DNA of 64,000 bases from Nectonema munidae. Taxonomy: Eukaryota; Nematomorpha; Nectonematoida; Nectonematidae. This document shows positions 10,170 to 21,880 of this stretch, one piece after another. The translations under genes and the position numbers were made by a program. Under the pieces are notes generated by a model that searched no databases, had not been told where the DNA came from, and saw only the letters and a program-made list of their open reading frames with translations. The DNA is taken from the NCBI GenBank assembly GCA_030549495.1, contig JAUIRK010000916.1, positions 1,432,539-1,496,538 on the forward strand, in the 5' to 3' direction. Each line of letters begins with the position of its first letter. Position 1 is the first letter of the stretch.

Positions 10170-13100
10170 TTAGGTTCGATGACAAGAAAAACATTTTTTT
10201 ATATTACACTGAGTATTATAATGATTTATATAATGTTGTTTAATTGTTTTTTTGAAGAGACTGATGGGCATGTATATATAGCATGAATTAGGTAGGATGG
10301 AGTTCCAACAATGTGGTAATTTATATTTAATAGACTGGGAATTTGCTTTGGTTTTATAAAATGGCATCACTGCTTTATTATTGTCACGTAAATTATAATA
10401 CATATTAAGATCATCGTTAAAACAAATGAAAGAGTTAAATATTTTAGGTAGATAATTGTTAAATAGTTTATAGGTAAAAAGTAGTAGGTTATAATAAAAT
10501 AGGTCAGCAATTTTCAATATGTTTGATTTATAAAAAAGCTCATCAGTATGCGCGATATAATGTGTATTAAAAATTAGTCTTAAAACTTTTTTTTGTGACT
10601 TATATAGTAAAGAAAGATTTTGGTGTCCCCAAACTAGTATGCCATAATTTATATATGATAGAAAAAATGAATTATATAACAAAATTTTAGTGTCTGTAGG
10701 AAAGAAATTATTATAACATTTAAAAATACCTATGATTTTACTTAATTTAGTGTTAGTATATGAAATGTGTCGCTTCCATTTTAAATCATCATCTATAACT
10801 ATGCCTAATAAAGTGTAACTTTTAACTAGATCAAAAACAAAATTAGAAAAGTCAAGCTTTAGAGATTTTTTCCTATTAAAAAGCATAGCCTTGGATTTTT
10901 CGTAATTAATCGTCATACAGTTAGCTTGACACCACTCAAAAAGTTTATCCGTTTGCTGTATAACGTATTCTAGAGTTTTATTGTGTGCAATGGGTAAGGT
11001 TATAGTTAAATCATCAGCGAATATGAAAAATTTTAAATGAACATTTGAATTATGTATATCATTTAGAAATATAAGAAACATCAACGGGCCGAGTATCGAA
11101 CCCTGTGGAACCCCACACGTGACGGGCAAAACGTTAGAATGAAATTTATCAACAATTACTGTTTGGCGTCTATGGTAAAAGTAAGAAGATAAAAGAGATA
11201 GAGATTTAGTGCCGATACCATAAAGGGCAAGTTTTTTCAGTAAAATAGAGTGAGAAACATTATCAAAGGCTCTTGAGAAATCAATGAAAAATGTAAGCAC
11301 ACTTTGACCTGACTCAAAATTCTGAATAATTTCATCGATTAAACAAATAAGAAGTGACTGTGTGTTGTGGAGATTACGGAAGCCAAATTGAAATTTATAT
11401 AGTATTTCATTACTTTCAAAAAAAGAAACTAGTTGAGAATACAATAACTTTTCAAATATTTTAGACAAAATTGGTACTATAGAGATAGGGCGGTAATTGT
11501 CTGGGTTATTTTTATCCCCTTTTTTGAAGATTGGGTGAACTATGCTAAGTTTAAAAGAATCAGGGAAAATGGAATATTCCAAGCAAGAATTGTAGCCAAT
11601 TAACATGAATTTAGCAATAATATTAATACAAATTTTTATATGAGAAATTGAGAGACCGTAAGCATCAGCAGAATGATTCATTTTGATATCTTTTACTGCT
11701 AAAAGAATGTCATTCATGGAAAACTTTTGGTAGTCAAAGTGGATGGAAGATTGCTTCACATAATTTGAGAAGTCACCTACAGGTTTAGAACATGCGATAG
11801 AATGAGAAAACTTATAATTAAAATAGTTAGATATAGTATGACTATTATCAATCAATTTATTGTCAATTCTCAACACAATATTCGAATCAATAGAGGGATT
11901 GATCAATTTATTAATCTCTTGCCAAATTTGTTTAGGACATGACTTATTCGAAAATGTTTCCTTGAAAAATTGAATTTTTAGTGATTTAATCTTATATTTT
12001 ATTTCATTTCTAATTGAAATATACTTATGTTTCAAATCAGTACAAAATTTGGTCTTCAGTTTAAAAAAATCAAATTACGTTGTCTAATTAAATTCAGTAT
12101 ATGTTTGTCAATCCAGGGATTTTTAGGGTTGGTATAATAAGACGCTCTACTTGATTTTATCAGTTTTGTATTGCTATTTACAAAGCTTGAAAGCATAGTA
12201 TTAAATTTTTCAAAATAATTATTAGGATTGTCAAAGTCATGCTTCAGGTAGTGATACCAATTAAAATTAGCAATATCAAGCAAAAAGGAATTTTTATCAA
12301 ACTTTTTTTTAATGGGTACTTGTTAATGTTAAACGAAACTTTAAATGTCGCTAAAATAGGTAGGTGATCGGATATATCAAATAAAATATTAAAAGCTTTG
12401 TTTTGATAATAAGATGTCGGAGCGTATATATTATCTAATATAGTTTCACTGTTAGGTCTTGTTAATTTAGATATTAACGGTTGAAAACCATATGACAGCA
12501 TAATATCCATAAAGGCTTGGACAAATCTGTCATTATCAATTTTGCGAAGATCAAAATTAAAATCACCTAAAAAAACACTCGATTTGAAATCATGCTTATA
12601 ATTAGTCAGGAAATACTCAAAGTCATAGAAGAATGCTTCAATATTGCTATGAACTAATGTGGGCTTACGATAAATATTGTTAATAAATATGCTGTTATAT
12701 TTATCTAATGAAATAGAAATGGTAAAAACTTCAAAAAAATTGCTAGAGTGAACACTATTGCAAATTGTGAATTTTACACTATTATGAACATAAAATCCTA
12801 ATCCGCTATGAGAGCTAAGCATAGGTGGCATAAAAACAAACTTATAGTTTTCTATTTCGAAGGATCTAAATTTAATTTTATCTATCCAAAGTTCCTGAAG
12901 ACAAATGACGTGAAGAGGATAATTGTTATGTGATTCGAATATGGAAATCAGATATTTTAACAAATCATATTTTGGTTTCAGGGATTGGATGTTAAGACTA
13001 ATTACATTAAAATTAAACAAGTTTAAATTTGTATATAGATTGGCAAATTTAGATGAATTAAAGTCATATAACATACACTGGTCTTTAAAATGTGAAGCGA

Positions 13101-13236
13101 AAAACAAGTCAAAAATTTTTTCATTACAGTTAGAAAATTCATCAAATTTTATTAGTTTATTAATACTCTTACGACAATTTAAACTACAAGAAAAATTATT
13201 ACTTTCATTCAAGGAAATGACATCATTAATATTCAT
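10170..13236 (-). pseudogene. LINE-1 ORF2: endonuclease and reverse transcriptase, two frameshifts
   Basis: The N-terminal part (13,236-12,244) is an APE-type endonuclease: LNIQSLKPK, CLQELW, FLGDFNFDL and SDHLPI. The reverse transcriptase lies at 12,035-10,170: YRPISIVPILSKIFEK, FIDFSRAFD, GVPQGSILGP and the catalytic FADD. The C-terminus ends with a Cys-rich KKCFSC. About 1,020 codons in all, a usual length. The frame shifts twice, in an A8 run near 12,305 and a T7 run near 12,060. Both are homopolymers, so a sequencing error or a recent single-base slip is equally possible. The start ATG overlaps the end of ORF1 by 11 nt. No RNase H domain is seen. Confidence 0.85.
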
Positions 13237-14260
13237 CTAAAATATACTTAAGATTCAATTCGTTCATTATATTACGCTTTTCTTTTTCAGAATTAAGGGA
13301 TGTACAGTCACTAGAGTTGCATATATGTGAAAAAGGTAATTTAAAACTTGAACATCTAGAACAGATAACAGGATTTGATTTACAACAGTCTTTAGAAGAA
13401 TGATCTAAACTACAATATCTACAAACGGGTGTACTGGATCTGCAATCTGAAGCAATATGATCAAACTTGTTACATTTATAACAAATTTTAACAAATGAAC
13501 GAAGAAGTTCTAAATTAAATGCATAACATCCAATATATATATGTTTATTGGGAAATAATAACTTGATCGATGCCTTACTAAACTTAATAGCTATATTATA
13601 ATGCGACTTAGAAATGGTTGGTAGCTTAAACATGTTTAAAATATCTTCTAATTTTATATTATTCTGACTAGAGATAAATTCCTTTATTTTGTCAAAATTC
13701 ATCTCATTTGGGATATTTTTCAAACAAAAATAAGGCAATTTTTGTTTTACATCTTCAAATTCGAAGTAATTAGCAGTTAAGACAGATTTAAGATGAACTA
13801 AATTATTATCATTAGAGGTCTCAAGAATTAAAGAATTATCATTAGTCTTTTTACAGTTTTTTAAACACAGTTTATTATAGGCTGGCTTAAGTTTTTTGTT
13901 TATACATGATGTAAAATTTTCATTAGAATTATCAAAAAACTTGGGAATCTTAACTGATAAAGAAGGCTTATAATTATAGACTTTCTTGGTTTTAGAACTA
14001 TTTTCAACTACTTGGCTATACGATAATTGACTTTTAGATGATAAACCAGAGTTGGTAGACAGGCTACTTAGCTCTGTTATCTTAGTTCCAATATTATCGA
14101 GTTTGTTGCTTATATCAATCATAGATTCTGAATGTTGTTTATCAATTAAATAAATAAGAGCATTACCTAAGCTTTCTTTAGAAATATCTCGACTTAGAAG
14201 AGATTTTATACCTCCTAATTTTGCGACTTCAATTACCTTATGAATATCTGAATCACACAT
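13226..14260 (-). CDS. LINE-1 ORF1: zinc-knuckle nucleic-acid-binding protein
   Basis: An intact 344-codon frame. The C-terminal third carries a CCHC knuckle CYKCNKFDHIASDC (residues ~260-273, C-x2-C-x4-H-x4-C), then CRYCSLDHSSKDC and a third Cys/His cluster. The N-terminal part is polar and Lys/Ser-rich and may be partly helical. This is the gag-like RNA-binding chaperone found in ORF1 of Jockey-group LINEs. The frame is complete, which supports a recent insertion. Its stop codon lies just inside ORF2, an arrangement compatible with coupled translation. Confidence 0.8.
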   Translation of the reverse strand: MCDSDIHKVIEVAKLGGIKSLLSRDISKESLGNALIYLIDKQHSESMIDISNKLDNIGTKITELSSLSTNSGLSSKSQLSYSQVVENSSKTKKVYNYKPSLSVKIPKFFDNSNENFTSCINKKLKPAYNKLCLKNCKKTNDNSLILETSNDNNLVHLKSVLTANYFEFEDVKQKLPYFCLKNIPNEMNFDKIKEFISSQNNIKLEDILNMFKLPTISKSHYNIAIKFSKASIKLLFPNKHIYIGCYAFNLELLRSFVKICYKCNKFDHIASDCRSSTPVCRYCSLDHSSKDCCKSNPVICSRCSSFKLPFSHICNSSDCTSLNSEKEKRNIMNELNLKYILDEY

Positions 14261-14530
14261 TAAGTATAAATATATAGAAAGAAAATAAAATCTTTATATA
14301 TAGTTATATATAATTGTATTTAGAGATTCAAGAGACATAATAAGTGGAAAATTAAAAAAAATAAATAAATAGATATTTTATAGATATATTTATTATAAAT
14401 AAATAGATAAATAAAGGATAAAATACAATATAAAAATTTATATTTAAATTCAAAAAATTTGAGCGGCTATGATTTAGTTGGAGTGAATCGTTACGTAAAG
14501 TTTTTGAAAAATTCAAGTTCTAATTTATTA

Positions 14531-15242
14531 ACATTTATAAGTATAAAATTTTAGAAGTAGATACAATTGAAGATTTCAAATTGTATCAATTATTGATATA
14601 TATTTTTTGGCATATTCAAAACAATCTTACTTTTCTTATTAGTTCAAGATCCTTGCTACGCTACTGAATTTAGGATTTAAAATTTGTGTGTAGATAATGA
14701 TTAATTGTTATTTATTATAACTTTGTAAAATATTTTTTAATACTAGAAGCATAATAATAATTATTTCGTTTAAAATGACATCAACGCAAAATGTTTTCTT
14801 TTTTTGAGTATAAAGTTTCTACTTCTTTGACTTGTGTTTGTGATAGCTGTAACTTATGAGAGTACTGGTGTTGGTTGGTTGGATATCAACGGTAGGACTT
14901 TTTACACAAATACACCCGAATGCACAGAAATATGTTCTTTATTAGAACTTTAAATTAATAATGTATTAGATAAATGCTTAAAATAAAAAGTCACTCAAAT
15001 ATTTTAGTATGAACGAGGGCTTGCAATAGAGTATATTTTTATATTTTTTTATGTATCGCATTATCTTGCCAGGCTACACATATTAGTAATTTTAAACTAA
15101 AAATTATTTTGTGTTATCAAACATACTAGGAACTCAGTAAACCATGAACCTATCCGCCCCTAAGAATTCGTGCACCCATGATGGAGTATTTGTGAATAAA
15201 AAAATTAAAATAAAAATTAAGATAAATTTACTTTATTAAAAT
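14531..15242. other. AT-rich sequence between LINE-1 and the SINE, no gene seen
   Basis: The sequence is conserved at 50,767-51,442. It includes a short GGTTGGTTGGATATC motif near 14,875 that recalls the SINE tail at 15,256. No open frame of interest is seen. Confidence 0.35.
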
Positions 15243-15323
15243 GAGGAAACATATTGGTTGGTTGGTTTGGTTGGTTTGAGATATCAAAGCACTTTCAGCC
15301 GTAAGGCTATATGCTCGCATTAT
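15243..15323 (-). mobile_element. tRNA-derived SINE, 3' half with (CCAA)n tail (copy A)
   Basis: This is the 3' half of a minus-strand SINE that LINE-2 has split. On the minus strand it ends in repeats of CCAA/CCAAA and is flanked by GAGGAAACATATT (15,243-15,255). The same 13 bp flank the other half at 20,136-20,148, giving a clean SINE target-site duplication. At the inner side GCTCGCATTAT (15,313-15,323) is the LINE-2 target-site duplication, repeated at 20,004-20,014. Confidence 0.8.
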
Positions 15324-15893
15324 GAAGAAGAAGAAGAAGTTTATTATTATTTATAAAGACTGCAAAAAACAAGATTTAGGTTCTTCTTACTCAATAATTG
15401 CAAGCATTTGACAAGGATTTTGAATTATATGATGAAATATGTACCGTGGGAATACGATGAGTTTGAAGATCTTTTTTATGAAATTTATGTGTCAGAAAAC
15501 AAAAAAGCCAAATCAGCTGCGAGATAGCTTTCCAACATTTCAATTAAATTAGTAAATAGTAAGCACAACATTAGTGGATAGTAAATATAACATAAGCATT
15601 TAAAATTATAATATAGATGTAAGAATTGTACAAAAAAGTTTATATTATATATTTTAATTTTACAAAGTAAACTAAATATATGTAATAATTATACAAAAAG
15701 TAGTTTATTATAGGAATATATAATAAAAATTAAAGAAAAAAGACACAAAAATGAATATTTATATATATTATATATATGTATAATGGAATAAATGAAGAAT
15801 TATAAGATAATAAAATTATTAGAAGGAACAAATATAACACTTTTTTAAGATACATGATTGATATTTTCTATAGACTAAATTTGATGTAATAAA

Positions 15894-18787
15894 TTATTTA
15901 AACGTCTTAAGTGTCAAATTTTCAGTGTCCAAGTTTGATAAGTGATCATTCCAATATTTTGTGGATCTATATTTCAAAGTATTGTTAGAGCTAGGTAATC
16001 TGAGATACTCTATTGTAAACTTATACGGGTATCTAAGATTATAATAAGTTTTATCATTTTTAAAAACAATCCAATTATCAAAAATAGAGGGTAGAAGATT
16101 TCTAACAAGTTTGAAAAGAAAAATTGATAACTGAAGCTGATAGATCTCATCGATTCTTAACAATTTATACTTTTCACATAAGGTAGTAAGATCTTTGCTT
16201 TTACAACTAAAAACTTTTTTTAAAGCTTTGTTTTGTATACATATCAATTTTTTAATGCCTGAGTATGCCCAATTAACAGCGCTGTAATAGCAGTGAGGTA
16301 AAAAAAGAGCTTTATAAAGCAGTAATTTTATATTAACAGAAAACTCGTTTTTATATTTATTCAATATACCCACAATCGAGTTTAGTTTTGAGCTAACTAC
16401 ATCAATGTGATTTCTCCACGTCAAATTTTCATTAATAAATAAACCTAGTAAATTGAAGCTTGAAACACGCTTAATTTCGCCTTTAATAGACATATCATTT
16501 TTTTTGTTAGAAAAAATTATGTACTTTGTTTTTTCCCTATTAATTTTTAAATCATTTGAATTTAGCCAGGAGCACACCTGATGTAACACATCATCTACAA
16601 TGTTATCATCTTTAGAAGAAAGCGAAAAAGATGTAAGAATAGTAATATCGTCTGCAAAAAACAATATTTTATAATTTTTGTTGACATTATGAAAATCATT
16701 AACAAAAAGAGAGAAGAGAATAGGTCCCAAGATTGATCCCTGGGGAACCCCTCTGAAGCATTTAACTAATTCAGATTCACAATCATTTATTATTACCTTT
16801 TGAAATCGATTAGTTAGATACGAACTTAAGAAGGCTGTCGCTTCTTTGGAAAATCCTAAATAAGAAAGCTTCGTTATGAGAATGCTATGAGAGACGCTGT
16901 CAAAAGCTTTTGACAGATCTATAAACAAGCCTAAAGTTTGTTGCTTATTTTCTAGAAATGATGTAACTTCATTTACAAAAAAAGTATGCAAGTAAGTTGT
17001 AGAATACTGAGATCTAAAACCAAACTGGTACTTATAGAGAAGATTGTATTTATCTATATAACTGATTATTTGACTAAACAGTATCTTTTCAAATATTTTT
17101 GAAAGAGTACTTATAATACTGATTGGGCGATAATTTTCTATTTTTTTTCGATTGCCTTTTTTAAAAACGGGTAGGATTTTGGAATATTTGAAGATAGTAG
17201 GAAATATATTAAATTCAAGGCAGGAATTAAAAGTAATCAATAAATATTTTTTTTATATAATCAAAGATCAGTATAAGTTTATCTATAGATATTCCATATA
17301 CATCATGAGATCCTTTCGATTTAATTTTCAATATTGCAAAAACAAGGTCATCATAGGTAATTCTTTCAAAATGAAACAGAGATGAGTGTTTCACTAAATA
17401 ATTCTGAAACGGAGATGAAAAACTATCATTTGGTTTTTCAGATGATGAAAAAAAATCTGAAAACTTATTAACAATTACTTGTGTATCAGGTTATGAAACT
17501 ATCATTGTCAGCGATATTTATTTGACGATTAGCCTTTTCCTTTATCATTGAATTAACAATTTTCCAAACATTTTTTTGTCCTTGGAATTATTGAAGATAA
17601 TAGCGTAATAATTCTCTTTTAATTTTTTTATCATATACTTTACTTTGTTCCTTAAAAACAAAAAATTGCTTCTTATATGCAGATCTGTACTTTTAGATTT
17701 CATTTTAGTGTATAACTTATCACGAGTTTTAATTAAATTTAAAACTTCAAAGGTCATCCATTTGTTTTTTCTTTCTTTATACTTGTTTTTATATTTAGAG
17801 TTTAGTACTACTGAATTATTCCTTATGAATTCGCTTATTTTGTTATTCATTAGTGAGGCTAGGATTTCAGGTGAATCATAATAAGCTCTCAAATAATTGT
17901 TCCAATTAAAATTACTGACTTCATTTATGAATGATTCACTAAGAAATATTTTTTTTTTACTATAAAGTTTATCAGCTTTTGTATCTTCGACTGATATTAA
18001 TAGTGGGTAATGGTCTGAGATTGAAGTAGAGAAAACGTATGCGTTGTATGAAGATACCTTAAAAGGGATAAAGATATTATCAATAAGACTTTGTGATATA
18101 GGTCTAGTCGGTTGGGTTATTGAAGGATGAAAACAATTAGAAATGAGTAAATTGAAAAAGTCCTTTGTTTTTGAATCATAATCAATTTTCATCAGATCCA
18201 CATTAAAATCTCCTATTATAAAACTGCTATTTTTATCTACCGTGGATATAAATTGAGAAAATTCTTCGATAAAAGACTCTACCCTTGTAGTGATAGACGG
18301 GGGACGGTATATGTTATAGAAGTACAAATTAATATTCTTTGACTTAATTTTTAATGACAAACCCTCCAAAAAAAATATAATCCTTTGATTTACATATTGT
18401 CATGTTATATTTTTTATGAAGTAAAAAAGCCAGACCTGAGTGACTAGTTAATTTTGCTGAGCTACTAAAGAAATTATAATTTAAAAATGAAACTTCAAAA
18501 AATGAATCATCAAGCCAAGTTTCTTGAAGAGCAATCATATCAATTTCATCAGGAATGTCGTTGTTGATACGATTAACTAAAAACTCAATTTCATGTATCT
18601 TAGATTTAAAGGATTGACAATTAATGCTCATGATTATGAATCCTTGAGGTATAGAATTTATGTTTTCATAATTTATATAAGAAGATGAACATCTATGTAG
18701 ATCGGATATACATCTATAGGAGGTAGTAAATGTAATGTCTTTATATTTGTTGGAGGCGCTTTTATCAATTTTCATCATACGGTTCAA
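15894..18787 (-). pseudogene. LINE-2 ORF2: endonuclease and reverse transcriptase, broken (copy A)
   Basis: The endonuclease part shows MSINCQSFKSK, ALQETW, IIGDFNVDL and SDHYPLL across 18,690-17,980. The reverse transcriptase (17,240-15,894) shows YRPISIISTLSKIFEK, FIDLSKAFD, GVPQGSILGP and FFADD. The frame breaks near 18,360 in an A-rich run and again between 17,545 and 17,240, so no full-length product is possible. The start overlaps the end of ORF1 by 23 nt. Enzymatic core residues are retained where visible. Confidence 0.85.
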
Positions 18788-19769
18788 ACTTAATAATATT
18801 TATTTCTTTTATAATAAGTGGACATGATTTACTGAAAGCACAGTGATTAAAATTGGTATATCCTTTATTTATACAGTTTATACACTTATATTCATCAGGT
18901 GATGTTTTCTTAATACAAGCGTTACTTTCATGACCCTTCGAACAGAAGCTACACTTAGGATTATCTACGGTCCTACATTTTGATTTGGTATGGCCGACCT
19001 TACAGCAAGATGAACACTGCTTTATAGAATAAAAATCAGTCAAACTAAATATACGAAAACCTAAAAATAGATTATCTCCAAGTCCTGATAATATGTTTCG
19101 AATTTTATCATCAACAGCGAAAACCATGAATTTGAAGTTAGAATTATAATATTGTTTTTCAAATAAAAAATCAAACTTTCCCCCATCATCAATTCCTTCC
19201 TTCAATTTTATATTTTTATTCATTAATGCATCAACAACAAAATCATTAGAGAGATTAGAGTCAACACCTTTTATTATAATTTTTTTTTGAGGACTTCCTG
19301 GTTTGAAGACTTTGTAACCAGAGTTTTGGCCTATTTTATTTATTGCAAGGTTACAATTTACTTTATCCGGAAAGTTTAGTTTAAAAATTTTCCCTCTTCT
19401 GGTTATCTTTGAGATTTGAACTTTATCAAACAAACCATTTGTCTTTTTTTCCAAACTACTAATAGATCGGATGGAATCATTCTCTGATTTTAAAAATAGG
19501 GTATTTCTATTGTTAATTAATGGTTGAGAAAGAGCATTAGCATATGTATTATTTATTTTATTCTCAGTTTTAGTTATATTATCTATTTTAGATTCAATTA
19601 TATTAAGTTTTTCAGCGATATAATTTTTCTCTTCTATTTTTTCAATCAGACTTTCTAATTCAGCTTTTATATCTTTTTTAGAAAGAGTTTCGACTTTACC
19701 TATTAAGTTTTTAATGTTATTTTTTAGGATACCAAAATTAACATCAAACTGCATTTTCAAATATACCAA
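18765..19769 (-). CDS. LINE-2 ORF1: zinc-knuckle protein (copy A)
   Basis: A complete 334-codon frame. The N-terminal ~80 residues are rich in Lys, Glu, Ile and Leu and look coiled-coil forming (KDIKAELESLIEKIEEK). The C-terminus has CSSCCKVGHTKSKC (C-x2-C-x4-H-x4-C), CSFCSKGHESNAC and a third Cys cluster. Role as in other Jockey-group LINEs: binding element RNA. The open frame survives although ORF2 is broken, and copy B has lost it through small indels. Confidence 0.8.
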   Translation of the reverse strand: MVYLKMQFDVNFGILKNNIKNLIGKVETLSKKDIKAELESLIEKIEEKNYIAEKLNIIESKIDNITKTENKINNTYANALSQPLINNRNTLFLKSENDSIRSISSLEKKTNGLFDKVQISKITRRGKIFKLNFPDKVNCNLAINKIGQNSGYKVFKPGSPQKKIIIKGVDSNLSNDFVVDALMNKNIKLKEGIDDGGKFDFLFEKQYYNSNFKFMVFAVDDKIRNILSGLGDNLFLGFRIFSLTDFYSIKQCSSCCKVGHTKSKCRTVDNPKCSFCSKGHESNACIKKTSPDEYKCINCINKGYTNFNHCAFSKSCPLIIKEINIIKFEPYDEN

Positions 19770-20003
19770 TAAAAAGAAGATAATAATATATATGAATAAG
19801 AAATTATAAAAATTAAAGGATATAAATTAAATATATAAATAGCAAAAATGTGTTTTAAAATCAACTTAATATATAAAATTAAAGCTAATTAAATTTTTAT
19901 GGGATTTATGAAGTTTTCCTAATTTCTTACAATATTCTTTTCCTAGCCGCCATTAATCATGTTATTGATAGAGTAAAACAAGTAAAAAAAATCGCATTAT
20001 GTC

Positions 20004-20148
20004 GCTCGCATTATGCTTAAGATGGTTAATCACAGTTTTTGTGAATTTGTTTTTAGAGTTGGGAGCCTTGGGGATCGAACCCCTGACCTTCAACTGTTAA
20101 GTTGAGAGGTACACCCTAACAACCATTGAGGCTCAGAGGAAACATATT
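20004..20148 (-). mobile_element. tRNA-derived SINE, 5' half with tRNA-like head
   Basis: Minus strand 20,136-20,061 folds as a degenerate tRNA. Ends CTGAGCC and GGCTCCC pair at five of seven positions, there is an A-box-like TGGTTGTTAGGG and a B box GGTTCGATCCC (20,081-20,071). The anticodon arm has the stem TCAAC/GTTGA with a six-base loop, so I assign no anticodon and do not call it a working tRNA. The head is continuous with the body that resumes at 15,323 beyond LINE-2. The 13-bp duplication GAGGAAACATATT starts at 20,136. Intact pol III boxes suggest the source was transcribed from its head. Confidence 0.75.
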
Positions 20149-20650
20149 AAAAATGTGGTAAATTATTTTTTCTAGAATATATCAAGTGTGTAAAATGTTG
20201 AATTTAATTTGTTTAATTAAAAAAGTTCAAGTGATATTCAAATGAAAATCTTTGATATCCATTTCATAAAATTAACAGTAAGAATTTAAACGTACTTTCA
20301 TTTCACAAAATATTAAAGATAAATAAATTTTTATAAATAGAAAAAAGAAAAATCAATATATAATAAAATTATTATCAGAAACATAGTATATCTAAAATAA
20401 AAGAAACCATGTGAAATAAAGATAAGCAATCAAATAAATTTTTACATAAGCATTACGCCTGATAACTATAAATAAATATACTCCAAAATACACATCCATA
20501 AAGATATGAAAAAAGAGAAAACATAGATAGATCCTACAATCAAATATATTTTTCATCGTATATTTAAGTTATAAATTATTAATAGAATCAATATCTGATA
20601 TATATAAGATATGCATCACTATTATATACATACAAATAAATATATGCAAA
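20149..20650. other. AT-rich spacer, no feature seen
   Basis: Mostly A/T with scattered TATATA motifs. Not present in copy B. No coding potential is seen. Confidence 0.35.
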
Positions 20651-20654
20651 TATA

Positions 20655-21370
20655 GACAAAATCAATGTTTTTTAGTAAGAAAAAGAATCGTATGGGTCCC
20701 TCATTAGGTTTTGAAAATGTAACGAAATTCAACTATTTAGGCTATATTATCAACTGTGATTTAAATTGGAATGATCATGTTATATATATTGCTAATAAAT
20801 TGAATGTTATTAATGGAATACTCTACAAGCATAAGTGTAAATTTGAAAATGAGATAAAATTAAAGATTATAAGGCGTTGTTTCTTTCTCATCTTTATTAT
20901 AGTGTTGAAAACTGGGATTGTTGAAATGTTTCACTTTTAGAGAAGATTCGAAAAAAGGCTATGAGACTTGTTTTTGACTTGCCTTTGTTAAGCCATACCA
21001 GCAATATTTTTCATCATCATTCATTACTTAAACTGAAGGATATTTATAAGCTAAAAGTGTCAATTTTTTTTATATAATTACATTCATGGTGATTTACCTT
21101 CCGCTTTTGATGGTTGGCTGAAGTTTAACTATGAGTATGAAAATTTCAACCTAAGATATGAACGCAACTTGGTTTTACCTTTTTATAAACTTAAGTCATC
21201 CCAAACTGGTCTCAAATATAGGGTATGCAAATTTTGGAATGCCTTTTTAGTTTTCAATGATTGCAATACTTCTTTATTTTTGTTTAAAAAAAAATAAAAA
21301 GTTATTTGATTTCTCTTTATGAAGACACATGTCAACATGTTGATTGTTATGTATGCAAGAAATCATCAAA
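20655..21370 (+). pseudogene. LINE reverse-transcriptase C-terminal fragment
   Basis: A 5'-truncated, decayed piece of a LINE related to LINE-1 and LINE-2 but on the plus strand. The first part (20,665-20,940) reads FNYLGYIINCDLNWNDH, matching the thumb region FNLLGLFINENLTWRNH of LINE-2. After frame breaks near 20,935 and 21,075 it continues with NLRYERNLVLPFYKLK and ends in a Cys-rich CQHVDCYVCKKS, like the C-terminal KKCFSC of LINE-1. There is no intact frame. Confidence 0.75.
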
Positions 21371-21880
21371 ATTGAATATTGAACACGGCTTAATTGTACA
21401 TTTTCATCTTCGTCCAATTGATTTACCAACACACTGAAGAACTTTTTTGGTGTTGCGTTATAATTTTTTATTTCTGTTCTCTGAGGTGCATCATCACAGC
21501 GGCTATTGCCTTTTGATCATCTCCAAACAAATATATGAATATTTTTATTTTCGTCTGTTTATTTATTGTTTTTCTACTAAATATTACTGTTCTTTCAATT
21601 TAGTGTATGCAGAATATAGAAGAAATAACTATCAACAGGTATTATGCATAATGCATTGATGCTGTTAGGGATTATAAAAGCAAAATATAGTTTTTTTATT
21701 ACAAAATATTGAAACTTAAATTATATATATGTTCGGGTATAAGCAGTGTATCTCCGACACAACAAGTGAAAAACATATATAGAAACAAGAGTGATGAAAA
21801 TGATGAAATCATGATATATTAAAATATGACGGACTCTGGAAAAGTTGAAATGGTGGATAAGTATGGACGCGAGCTTACCT
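21371..21880. other. AT-rich spacer, no clear gene
   Basis: Probably LINE 3' sequence near 21,371-21,500, then unassigned DNA. On the minus strand the frame of the neighbouring coding-like region runs on to 21,721 but its composition loses coding character beyond the GTAAGC donor. Confidence 0.3.

Larger units (their letters stand above)
9802..14530 (-). mobile_element. LINE-1 of this window: Jockey/CR1-group LINE with 15-bp TSD
   Basis: A full-length-looking non-LTR retrotransposon on the minus strand. The body is 9,817-14,515 and it is flanked by the perfect 15-bp duplication AGTTCTAATTTATTA at 9,802-9,816 and 14,516-14,530. The 3' end (low coordinate) is a (CTT)n-type simple repeat rather than poly-A. 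ORF1 with zinc knuckles is at 14,260-13,226 and ORF2 (endonuclease plus reverse transcriptase, no RNase H) at 13,236-10,170. The empty target is present at about 50,750-50,766 in copy B. This makes it the youngest dated insertion in copy A. Clade by motif only; Jockey, CR1 and Daphne-like are all possible. Confidence 0.9.
1..19740. repeat. Copy A of a long direct duplication
   Basis: This stretch matches 36,813-55,945 in the same orientation and the same order of parts: PHAX-like exons, pogo relic, hAT MITE, hAT end, SINE tail and LINE-2. The match already holds at base 1, so the block extends left of the window. Differences are scattered substitutions, small indels and whole insertions. Copy A alone has LINE-1 at 9,817-14,515. 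On the right the match ends in the 5' part of LINE-2 because copy B is cut there by satellite; copy A runs on without a break, so the true right limit of the duplicated unit is unknown. Confidence 0.95.
15324..20003 (-). mobile_element. LINE-2 of this window: Jockey/CR1-group LINE inserted in a SINE (copy A)
   Basis: A second full-length-sized LINE (about 4.68 kb, like LINE-1) on the minus strand, with a (CTT)n-type 3' end at 15,324 and an 11-bp target-site duplication GCTCGCATTAT at 15,313-15,323 and 20,004-20,014. ORF1 is at 19,769-18,765 and the broken ORF2 at 18,787-15,894. It shares its plan and tail with LINE-1 but the proteins are clearly diverged, so they are two families. It is present in both copies, hence older than the duplication and than LINE-1. 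Confidence 0.9.

Noticed and set aside
12923-13240. Plus-strand frame of 105 codons
   Set aside because: It is the antisense shadow of LINE-1 ORF2.
15324-15340. GAA-rich runs at 9,817 and 15,324 as independent microsatellites
   Set aside because: Each sits precisely at a LINE 3' end next to a target-site duplication, so it is the element's tail.
20061-20136. Stand-alone tRNA gene
   Set aside because: The acceptor pairs at five of seven positions and the anticodon loop has six bases. It is continuous with a SINE body and flanked by SINE-type target duplications.
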